Assembly: GCA_038025085.1 (NCBI GenBank)
Contig: CM076147.1
Span: 38,044,766 to 38,108,765 of the forward strand
From: Tetragonia tetragonoides
Lineage: Eukaryota; Streptophyta; Magnoliopsida; Caryophyllales; Aizoaceae
Length of the DNA: 64,000 bases
Direction: 5' to 3'
This document shows, one piece after another, positions 49,999 to 60,924 of this stretch; the stretch's first letter is position 1; every line of letters begins with the position of its first letter. Both the position numbers and the translations under genes were made by a program. Below the pieces are notes generated by a model. It was given only the letters and a program-made list of their open reading frames with translations, made no database searches and was not told the DNA's origin.

Positions 49999-50347
49999 GC
50001 CACTACTATTTCCATCAAATACCTCAAGTTCTAGTTATATCAACGAGTCACAAGAGTTCCAATATTTTCAGCAATAATCTTTGTTTGAGAGAGTTGTTCT
50101 TTTTGGGTTTTGGCAAGAAGGCAGTGGCCCAACGCCTAAACACCTATATCGGCTAAAGAGAGTTGTAACTTGTAACTTGTGTAGCTTAATTTAAGCACAA
50201 GATAGCTAAACTCTGACCATATTAGCACTTAAACATTTGTTTTGGTTGTTGATAATAGTTTTGCTTACACATGTAAACCTTTGAAGTTGGTTGAAAATAA
50301 ATCCTCTGATCTTTATAATTATTGTATATTTTGTCTAGTAGGAAAAG

Positions 50348-52307
50348 ATGAAGATGGAGAATAACCACATGACTGAAGGCACAGGAGAAGATAGCTATGC
50401 TCGTAATTCACTAATTCAGGTTAGAAAGTAATTAATTCCCTTTTACTGTAGCCTAATCAATTCATCAAGTGAAGTCATAGAAATGATGTTTGTTTCCAGT
50501 TCCATAAAGCTCCCCACTTGTTAAAGTGTGTTTCCACATGGAAAGATTTAGTGGTTTTAAGCACGCATATAAGCAAGTGGATTGAAACCTCATTTGTCTT
50601 ATATGTGCTCACTTGTTAAGGCTCAATTATCTTATATGTGCTCACTTGTTAAGGCCCAATTATCAAAATTTATTACCCCTTATTATAATTTTTATTCATA
50701 GTTTATTTTTCAATATTTATATATGAGAATCTCAATAATGATTATCTAACAAATTTTAATACTTAAACTTGTTGCAACAGTCATACTCAATAGCAAAGGT
50801 GATTCCAACGGTTAGAGATGCATTGGAAGGACTTTACTCAACAATGACGCCCAATTGCGTGAAGGTAGCAGAGCTAGGGTGTGCTTCAGGGCCTAACACT
50901 CTAATGCTAATACCAGAATTGATTGATGTCACGTACAAGGCATATAGAACTAACAAAATTAGGCAAGAAAACAATAATGAAGATAGTATGCCTGAAATTA
51001 AAGTTTTTCTAAATGACTTTCCAGCAAATGATTTCAACACAATATCAATGTCCCTTGCGAACCTTGACAAGCAGCTGAAGGAAGATAGACAAGGTGACAT
51101 TGGTCCTTACTTTATCTCCACTACCCCTGGGTCTTATTACAAGAGAGTCTTCCCTACCAATTTTCTTCACTTCGTCCATACCTCGAACAATGCTCATTGG
51201 CTCTCTCAGGTTAGCTATCTACCTAACTCTCCTGAAAGTTAGTCTTATACAAGTTTTTGTGCATAAAATAAGAAAAGAACCAAAATTTATGTTGTTTAAA
51301 AAAAACAATCCATCATTTGAAGTACTTTGTACTGATCTTATGGTGGTTTGTTAATGGTGTGGCAGGTACCAAAGGGGTTGGTGACCAAAACAGGGGAATT
51401 TGTTAACAAGGGAAATGCATACATTACTGAGACAAGCTCACCAGAAGTGATCGTGGCATATCAAGAGCAGTTCCAAGAAGATTTCACCTCCTTTTTGAAA
51501 TATCGTGCCAAAGAAATTGTTGCTGGAGGTCGCATGGTCATCAACATATTTATGTCTAATGAAACTATCCGTCCTCAAGATTATTTTATGCCCAAGGTGT
51601 ATAATTTGGCCCTTCAAAGTATGGCACTCGAGGTATGTTCGTTTACGAAGTACGAGTAATTAGACGATGAGTGTATTTGGAAATACCTTGAAATAGCTTA
51701 TAAGTTGTGGTTTCAATAGCTTGTTTTTTAGATGTTACTCTTACAAGCATCTAAAATTTTGCTCATGGACCCATAACTTATAAACTTACCCAAACATAGC
51801 AATTAGCTCAACTTAATTGAGTACTATATATAGTCAAGCATGATTAATAATGTGATATACATTATTAAATATTGAACCTTGTTATAGATTGTAATATCAT
51901 AGTACACCTCTATATAGTGTCATCTGCAGGATACTTACTAGGTGCTTATTGTTATATAGGGCTTGATCGATGAGAAAAAGTTGGACGAATTTGATTTCCC
52001 ATGGTACCCCCCAACCAAAGAAGAAGTTATAAAGCTAATAGAGGATGAAGGTTCATTTCGTCTACACAACCACGAAACCTTCAATGTGGATTGGGATTTG
52101 CCTAGTCATGAAAACGCTGGTTTGTTGGAAAGAGCCAAATTTGCAGCGGGTCCTTTAAAAACCGGGTCGGAGTACATGATGTGTAGTCATTTTGGTGAGC
52201 ATGTATGGGAGGAATTATTTTCTCGGGTCACTGCGGTTGTTGCTGAACAAATGAGCGTTGCCAAGTTGGAGACCTTACACCAAGCCATTTCATTGATCAA
52301 AATTTAA
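50348..52307 (+). CDS. SABATH-family carboxyl methyltransferase, copy B
   Basis: Four exons at 50348-50419, 50781-51209, 51366-51632 and 51960-52307, all phase 0, give 371 residues. Exons 1 and 3 have exactly the same length as in copy A (72 and 267 nt), so the pair arose by tandem duplication. The SAM motif is [19 protein letters not shown] and the pocket motif is SNNAHW, one residue different from copy A. The C-terminus is shorter because the Asn/Asp/Tyr insert of copy A is missing. The family ending (KLETLHQAISLIKI) is intact. I see no frame lesion. Substrate is unknown. The unusual pocket makes salicylate, the classic substrate, unlikely, but that is inference. Confidence 0.9.
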
Positions 52308-53909
52308 AAATCAATGGACATGGAATTGAGTTCCTCTAATAAGTTTCAAGCATTTATGCATCATTAATGCATTTGTGGATGTTTGTTCTGTATTACCAAG
52401 CTTGATAAGTTGATAATAAGAGCCATACTTGCTTGAAGCAGCCCCAGCAGGCCAATTACATTATTCGAGAGTACACTTTGACCATTAACTTTTCTCTTGT
52501 TCGTCATTATCAAAGCAATCGATGCAAAATTGTAAGTAGGTTTTGCATGATGTTTTGGGTTGATCAGATATTTTAAGAAAATTGACTTGCCAGGCAGCTA
52601 AATATAAAAATAATAACCAAAATCAGGAAAAAGTAGGAGAAATATTACAGCAAAAAAGATGGACTAAAAGTCTAGCTCGAATACTCAAGCGTTATTGAGC
52701 AAATAGTGGAAACCAAAACCATCTCGCTTCTGCAAGAGATGATTACAGAACTAGTCAAATGATGCATCAGAAGGAACCTCTTACTCTTACCTGAATGAGA
52801 AGCGAGACGCTGAAGCTGGACATGAGTGTGCGATCAGAATGTCGTTCAGAGCTTGTGTTGGCAATACATGTGAATTAACACGTATAGTTATTCTTGATAT
52901 CTCAGACAGGGTAGCTTGTTTATCAAGAACGTTATCCAAAACCTGGGAACAAAAATGTTGGAAAGTTTAGAACTTTGAAGAGAGTTTAGTCTTACTTAGA
53001 ACCACCTAAAAGAGAATACAAAAAATCAAATAAAATAAACAAGACAAGACGAAGAAAGAACTAAGCCATTTACACTTACCAAAAAATATTCACAAATTTT
53101 TACCCACTTATATTGAGAGGACACCTAGGAAGCAAATACACACTAATGGAACATCGCATACAGCATGACCGTCTGTATACCTGTATGACTGTTTCCGTAA
53201 CGCTGTAACCTTAACCATTTTCAAGCTCCCTAGCCACTTAATTAAAAAACAACATTACTGATTAAATATTTTAGATTGCTAATTGTATAAGATTTTCAGT
53301 ACAAGAGAAGCCAAGTCCCCTTGAATCACCTGTAAAACCAAACATAAAAGCCAAAATTAAGCCACCCACATTGCAACTTGAAATCATAAGCCCCAGGAAC
53401 TTTGGGAAAACTCAAATATCATTAGATGTATGAGGCAATCATATCTTTAGCATGTAATAGATTACCAATGTGAATAAACAAACTTCTAATAAACGTCCAG
53501 AGATACAAAATGAAAGACATAAGACTTATAACGATACACAACTACAGCAAGTTAAAATACAATTTAGAAATACTTCATGTTCACGTATTCTGTCAAGGTT
53601 GATGGAGAGGTTCAACCTAAGAGGAGGTGTGCAGCTAAGAGTTTGACATAGAAGCTTTGGCAGCAACAGTAAATTAAGTGTCAACAATGGTATTCTAGCT
53701 CCAAAGTATATATGGGCATCCTATGCTACTTGGACATGACTATAAGTGTCAATGGAATTCCAGGCCTGGGACTCAGCCAATGCTGAAAATTAAGTGTCAA
53801 GAGTCATTTCCCATGTTTTGGACTCGACTAAAAGTGTCAAACACAAGTACTTTAAGGAGAAATGAAAAGCTGTATAAGTAACAAAGATGATATCTAAGTT
53901 GCAGCTTTA

Positions 53910-54128
53910 ATGGTTGTTTGGTTCACTATGGGAAGTGTATTTCCCGGGTATGGGAACTAATTGGGAAGTGTTTAAAACTCTTGGTTGAGACAGGAAGTTC
54001 CACTTAGGGGAACGAGGTAAGCAACTTCCCAGAATAGTTCGTCTTTTTTGATGTCAACCAAACCACCCAAATTTGGTACTTCCTGGGAAGTTGTAACACT
54101 TGTTTTTGTATGTCAACCAAATGACCAT
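53910..54128. mobile_element. Tourist/Harbinger-like MITE
   Basis: Ends ATGGTTGTTTGGTT and (inverted) ATGGTCATTTGGTTGACAT are flanked by TTA at 53907-53909 and 54129-54131. The inside repeats GGGAAGTG and ACTTCCCGGG-like words. Confidence 0.75.
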
Positions 54129-54890
54129 TTACTCTGCAAAAATTTATCATTCAAACCCAATTTCGGAATGACATACAGTATGAAGTAAGTTGCTAACTTT
54201 GGGATATTTATTTGACAGTAGCAAAATGTCATATTCTTGGGCATTGATATCTTTTCAGTGCTTGACTAGGCATGAGGGGACACATTCAACAAAAATTGGC
54301 AGGGCATTGAGCCACCAAATCCATAATCAAGTAAACAACGAGATGGCAAAATTAGACACGATTTATACACTTCGAGACTCGTTTTAGTGTACAAGTTCCA
54401 ATTTAATTTTCTTCCTAGCCCTCGCCAGTCAGTATATGAAACCAAAAAACCAAGCCTTTTTTGACAGTGACTAGAACCATTCAAGAAACTCTGACTAAGT
54501 TTTATTCTAGCTATCAGCTACCTAGCACAAACCTCCTCCCAATAGGTTATCACTCATTCACTCTACTAGAATAATGATAACTTCGTATCAGCAAACCATC
54601 AATTTGATTATCACTCTACTAGCATAATCAATTACATAACTTTAGGATGTTAAGCCAGGCATCTACAAGAGCAGCATCGATAATGCAATCTCTCAGGATT
54701 TGAAGCATCTCTGAGTGGCTTTTTCCCAAACGTCTATAATATTAAATCATTCAAATGCACAAACCCCTCCCATCCAGATCCCCGTCGAACACTTGAATCA
54801 TCCGATTTGTGTTCTAAGTAGCCAATTTTTTTATTGCCTCCTGAGTAATCTCTCATGATATACAATCAGAAGTTACATTATTTCAAACCC

Positions 54891-55075
54891 CAAGGGGGTA
54901 GCTTAGCTGATACGACCTCTAAGATTTATTCCAGAGATCCCAGGTTTGAGTCCCTCTAGGGTCACTCGAGGTTTTCCTGGTTATTAACTTCTTAGGGTCA
55001 TTGGAAGTTTTCCTGGTCATTAACTTCAAGGCCCATGGGATTAGTCAAGCAAAGCTTGGATACCCATGCTATCTT
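54891..55075 (+). mobile_element. SINE, most complete copy of the local family
   Basis: A-box region GGGTAGCTTAGCTGATACG, B-box AGGTTTGAGTCCC, then the TTTTCCTGGTTATTAACTTC segment twice (a ~44-bp internal duplication), and the 3' words CATGGGATTAGTCAAGC and AAGCTTGGATACCCATGC. Confidence 0.72.
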
Positions 55076-55303
55076 AAAATTAAGAAGAATAAGAAAGAAA
55101 AAAAAGTTACATTAGTTTCAAATTTCAGCTTGCACAGGTAACGCTTCCCATAGGGGCTAATATCTGAGTAAAACTAGCAGCCATAATACTATTGCTAAAT
55201 GTTAGTGCACTTAAACAAAACAAACCCTCTTCCACTAGATAGATAATAAATTCTCTTCCATTTAAAGTTCATAATATCAAATGTGACCAACATCATGGAC
55301 TTT

Positions 55304-55549
55304 GGGTATGTTCTTTTCAACTGGTTTCCAAATTTGTCCAGTTTTGCCCAGTTTTGCCCAGTTTTGCCCAGTTACCAGTTACAAAATCCAGTTTTGCGCA
55401 GTTTGACCCAGTTTTGCCCAGTTTTGTCCAGTTTTGTTCAGTTTTGCTCAGTTTTAATATTAATGATAACAACAACAATAATAATATCTTTTAATAATTA
55501 TAATAAAAATAAAATTATTTTTATTTTAATTTTATTTTTTTATTAGTGA

Positions 55550-55601
<52 letters not shown>

Positions 55602-55729
55602 TTACTTATTATTATTATTATTTTATTATTGCTATTATTATTATTATTATTATAATAATACTAATAATAGTAGAAATAATAATAATAATAATAATAATAA
55701 TAGCATTTAATAATAATAATAATAATTAT

Positions 55730-55794
<65 letters not shown>

Positions 55795-55937
55795 CGTTAT
55801 TATTATTAACAGTGAAAATTAAACAATTTTCAGTTTTTCCCAATTTCTCCCAGTTTGAACCAGTTACCAGTTAGACTTTCCAGTTTTCACCCGTTTTGTC
55901 CAGTTTCTCCCAGTTACCAGTTGAAAAGAACAAGCCC
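55304..55937. mobile_element. TIR element filled with CAGTTTTGCC repeats and (TTA)n
   Basis: Ends GGGTATGTTCTTTTCAACTG and (inverted) GGGCTTGTTCTTTTCAACTG are flanked by TTT on both sides. Just inside each end are tandem CCAGTTTTGCC / CCAGTTACCAGTT words. The centre (~55551-55805) is mostly TTA/AAT triplets, with an inversion of phase near 55650. Confidence 0.75.
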
Positions 55938-56180
55938 TTTATGTAAGTTTAGAAATTCAAGTGCCTTAACAACAGAGCAGTAAGAAGCTAACAAGAAAAT
56001 GAAATAAATCCAGTTATATGGAAACAGAATAAGAGTGTGTTTGGGTATTGGGTTTAGAATTTGGATTTGTAATAGAACAAAAGTTGTCCACCCCTCACTT
56101 GATGATACATTTGAAGTGTCCCAAATGCAAGGAAAAGAAAGGAGATAGAAGAATTTCAAATTCCATAGTGGTGGGCTGGT

Positions 56181-59100
56181 TGAGCTTGAAGAATTGATAA
56201 CTAATGAACTGAACAACATTTTAGACCAAGAGGAAATTTTTTGGATGATGAAATCCCGTTGTAACTGGATTATTGACGGAGATAGAAACACCAATTTCTT
56301 TCATAACACTGTGAAAATAAGAAGGAAAAGAACTAATATTTCGTGCCTCATGGATGATGTTGGTAATAATATCACCAATCCCACTGCTTTGTCTGCCTTG
56401 ATTCAAAAAAAAATTTTGAAGTTGTTTACAACTGAAATGCATTCTGCCTGCTCAAATGTGCTTGCGGCCTTGCATAATGATAACCCTGTTATAAATTTGG
56501 CCCTCTCCCCTTCCCCTGTAGAAATCAAGGATGCAATGTTTGGTTTAGGACCACTAAAAGCACCAGGACCCGATGGTTTACATACCATCTTTTTTCAAAA
56601 AAATTGGGAACTTGTAGGTCCTGACATAATCCCCTTTATCCAAAATGCTTTTCTCAATGCCTACTTCCCTGATAGTTTTAATAATTTCCTTATCTGTTTA
56701 ATTCCAAAGGTTGAAAATCCAACAGTTGTGAAACAATTTAGACCAATTGGGCTTTGTAACACATTCTATAAATGTATTACCAAGAATTTGGTTAACCGAC
56801 TAAGACCCTTTCTACATGACTTAATCTCACCCAATCAAAATAGTTTCATTCCTGGTCGTGGGTCAGATGTAAATGTCATTGTTGCTACTGAAATCTTACA
56901 TTCCATGAAAAATGTTAAAGGAAGAAAAGGTTTCTTTGCCTTGAAAATCGACCTAGAAAAAGCTTATAATAGATTAGAATGGAGCTTTATTAGGAATACT
57001 CTAAATTTCTTCAACTTTGATGATCATTCAATCAAGCTTAGTATGCACTGTGTTACTTCTTCCACTGAATCTGTCATTGTGAATGGTAATCTTACTGATT
57101 GGTTTCAACCCTCTAGAGGTATCAGACAGGGTGACCCTCTGTCCCCTTATCTGTTTATTTTGTGCATGGAAATGTTATCTAGACAAATTCATGATGTTTG
57201 TGAGTCTGGTGATTGGAGACCTTTTCTAGTTGGTAAAATGAAAGTCCCAATTTCCCATCTGTTATTTGCTGATGATTTAATTGTGTTTGGTGAAGCTAGT
57301 ATTCATACCTTTAACTGCATGATGGACACACTTGATACCTTTTGTTCTGCTTCTAGACAAAAAATTAATTGTGATAATAGTAAAATTTACCTCTCCGCGA
57401 ATACCAATCTAGACTTCATTGACCATGTTGAGCAAACTCTAGACATCCCAGTAAGCAAAGACCTTGGTATTTATTTAGGTTTCCCTCTGTCTCCCTATAA
57501 ACCAAAGAAAAACAAGGTGGATTTTATTGTTCAAAAGTTAGAAGGAAGTTGTCTAGCTGGAAAACTAGGTGTTTAACCAAAGCTGGTAGGGTGTGTTTAA
57601 TCAATTCCACCCTTAACTCGATCCCTAACTACTATATGCAGAATCTTCATCTCCCTGCTGCTGTTTTAGAGGATTTGGATAAAATTGTGATAAATTTTCT
57701 TTGGGGTGATGAGGAAAATAAAAAAAAGATACACTTGATTAACAAGGATACTGTTTTTAAACCCAGAGAAAGAGGTGGCCTTGGTATAAGAAGTAACAAA
57801 ATTATGAATAAAGTTTGGATGGCTAAACTAAACTGGAAACACTTGGTAAATGATAACTTAGCCCACAAAGTGCTCAAGAGCAAGTATGTTTGGAGGAAAA
57901 AACAACCAACTAAGTTTAAAAATGGTTCACATATATGGCAAAATTTTGCAAAGGGTTGGCAACTATTTCAAGATAATTCTATGTGGATAGTTGGTAATGG
58001 CAAAGACATTGAGTTCTGGAATGAAAATTGGACTGGATTGGGACCTCTTAGTTCTCTAATCCATGGTCCTTTTTTAGATGGTGAATTGAACAACAAAGTA
58101 GCTAAATATGTCCTAGCCGGTCAGTGGAATTTTAATGCCTTACCTTGTGTGCTTCCTGACCATATTAGAGATACAATTCTTGCTGTTCCCTTACCTATGT
58201 ATGATGCTAATGACTTCCCTGTTTGTCTCCTTGCTGATGACAAGAAGTTTAATGCAAGGAAGGCATATGACCTCTTGGTCAAAAATGGTTGTAATGATGT
58301 GGATGATACATGGATATGGAAATTACCTACTCACCCAAAAATTCAGTTTTTTATATGGATATCATGGTTTGACAAAAATGCTTATAACTGTACTTTGGCA
58401 CAAAGGGGAATGATGCCTAGCTCTTCTTGCTCCTTATGTCTTCATAGCATAGAAAACATTTTACACATTTTGAGAGATTGCCCAAATACTTCACTGTTAT
58501 GGAAAATTTTTGACTTATCTGATACCTTTTTTAGTGATAACTTAAAAGAGTGGCTCTATAAATAACCTCACTTCTACCACTACCTTTGACACTCTCCCTT
58601 GGCCCATCCTTTTCTCCTTCATCATCTGGAATTTATGGAAAAAGAGAAATGACAGAGTGTTTGGCAACAACTCCCCTCCATCTGATATCTGGCTGAAAAA
58701 TACAAAAGCCAGAGCTTGGGAATTTTTTACTCACCAGCAACAGCAACTTCAAAGGGACCGAAACAATCAGGAAACTTTAATCACTTGGGAACCACCAATT
58801 TTGGGGTGGAAAAATTTAAATGTGGATGCCTCATTCAATGTCAAGGAGAAGGTTGCATCTGTTGCAGGAGTTTTGAGAGTTAATGACAAAGTGTGGCAGA
58901 CAGATTTCTTCATGAAGACCAGGGCGAAGGATGCGTTAACAGCTGAACTACTAGCTATTAGAGAAGCACTAAAACTGTTGAAAGACAACAACCTCAGCAA
59001 TATCAACATCATCTCAGATTGTCAGAAGGCTGTTGATCTCATTACTAAAAACAGCTTAACATGTCACTATTTGTCTAACTTCATCTCCGATTGTAGGGAA

Positions 59101-59346
59101 ATGATGAGGAGCTTGGAGCGGCTGAAGATCCTTTTTTGTTTTAGAGAACAAAACGAACTAGCGGATAGCCTTGCAAAGTTTGCTATGAAGACTAATGTAA
59201 CTTTGAACAATCTAGTTAAAATTAGTACTATTCCTGAGGTCTGTAAGCACTATTATGATTTGGACCTTGTAGGCGCAATGCGCTCTCGCTTGTTTACAAG
59301 CTAATTTATTTGATGCACTCTTTTTAAGCAAAAAAGAAAATTATTT
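56181..59346 (+). mobile_element. 5'-truncated L1-type LINE with reverse transcriptase and RNase H
   Basis: A 10-bp duplication GTGGGCTGGT flanks it (56171-56180 and 59347-59356), and an A-rich tail precedes the right copy. The endonuclease domain is missing. Reverse transcriptase runs 56194-~57540 with GPDGLHTIFFQKNW, FRPIGLCNTFYK, ALKIDLEKAYNRLEW, GIRQGDPLSPYLF and the catalytic LLFADDLIVF. The frame shifts near 57540 (resuming SSWKTRCLTKAGRVCLINS) and near 58555. The last frame holds RNase H (LNVDASFN, AELLAIREAL, ISDCQKAVDLI, FREQNELADSLAKFA) to 59304. It is therefore dead, but only lightly decayed. It lies in the NADK3 pseudogene intron, antisense to that gene. Confidence 0.92.
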
Positions 59347-60924
59347 GTGGGCTGGTGGAAGGTCATTTGAAATGCTTCAATTTTGAGACTTTTCGAAAGA
59401 CCATGTATAAATGACCACTTCAGCTAATTTACAATTCAGAGACAGCATTTTACACTCCTCTAATTTCTAAGCTTATACTAGGAACCAAACTCTGTTGCCC
59501 TTCCCACAACTGTCATTCCTGATAAGGAGACCATTCAAGAGGGCCATTTGTTTGGTACGTATGAAACCCACTGGGCTAAGGAGACAATTGAGTTAGGAAA
59601 TCTCACCCTTTATGATGATGCTGTGAGGAACCCCCTATTTCATGGAGCCCTACCCCTCTAATAAACAGAGCGCAACCTAGAATCCTGAATACCCCATTTA
59701 TAACACAAAAATGTGAAGTGGCAAAATCAGGTTGGTTATCACACATCAAACAAGTTGCACATGGTTTACAAACTTGCATGAGAAATTGAGAACACAAATT
59801 GCAGCAAAATAATATTCTAGACAGATCGCTTAAGTTCCATCACTCCTATTTCTTTGATTTTCAGCAAAAAGTCATATGGACGTCTCACCTGTTCAAAGTT
59901 TCTTACTGTGGCTGAAGAGAGATAGCCTGTACTTCTAGTAGCGTCAAACTCATCTTTGAACTCTTCAACGTGAAGCAAAGAAACTGGTGAGCTATGCTGA
60001 TCAATTTCGAATAGGCATTTGTTTGAAGGCAATGTCTGTTCATTTTAGAAGGAGTTTGCGGGAAGTGGGGTGTAAAACCTAGATTCACATCTCAGAATGA
60101 ATCTCGCTACTTCAATGCATCGGCAAGATGAATTGTACCTCTTCAACCAGTGTAGGATCAGAGTTCACTCCTAATTTGGGATTCTGTCATCCATATAGTG
60201 ACTGGCTTGCAAGAGAGTGGCATCACCTCCAACCATTACAACAAGATCCACATTTCGAATTGGATGACATAAATCATTGTGATAAAGAGTTTCATAGTCA
60301 ACCAGCTTCGTCGCAGGACATCAGGGCAAATGCTTATAGCATATTGGTGAACCTTAATATTTGCAGTTTGCAGCATACTTTATTAGAAGACTCAATAACT
60401 AAAAAACTGTAAACACTTTTGAGAAAATAAGCCAAGAAATAGAAATCCCACAACACCACCCAAACAAAACAACATAGTTGTTCACTTGCTTGTGAGATCA
60501 TTATCTAGGACACTTGATGACATTCTAATGTAATTTTGACACATAATGTAATATTCACACCTTATTCAAATTCCCATTGCCATTCCCCTTTGATTGATTA
60601 CCTAGAAACAAAGCAAGCCCTATACATAAACAAGGAAATCAAAGCAAAAGAACATAACTTTTTCATTTATCATGCTTCTTGTGATGCTGAGACATTTTAT
60701 CGAACAGATAGTGTGCATAGCAATGAGATACTGAAATTGACAAGAAAGAATAGCAAATAATAATTGGGATATTGAGAAAGAACCTTAAGGTTGGTGATTT
60801 TAAAAGATGCGTCAGAATGACGAGATGGGTAGACGTCAATCGGCTTTAGCAGCAACATCAACCATCTCTCTCTTCCTGTGGTCGTTGCTCCGTCGTCCAG
60901 ACTCCAGAGACAGTTTGCATGCAC

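Larger units (their letters stand above)
52690..60890 (-). pseudogene. NADK3: NADK3-like (NADH kinase) pseudogene, interrupted and 3'-truncated
   Basis: Homologous pieces in order on the minus strand: exon 1 ~60784-60890 (LMLLLKPIDVYPSRHSDAS); exon 2 60139-60406 (YETLYHNDLCHPIRNVDLVV, then GVNSDPTLVEE); exon 3 59889-60035 (EFDATRSTGYLSSATVRNFE); exon 4 52791-52942 (QALNDILIAHSCPASASRFS); and a scrap near 52729. Exon 2 has at least two 1-nt deletions (before the VDYETLY segment and between RIP and GVNSDP). Its first third is scrambled, and the kinase motif GGDGT reads GGDAT. Nothing resembling the remaining ~130 C-terminal residues, including the usual SRY-type peroxisomal signal, is found downstream before the SABATH stop. 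The intron between exons 3 and 4 has grown to 6.9 kb by insertions. The family phosphorylates NADH to NADPH; this copy cannot. Confidence 0.88.
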
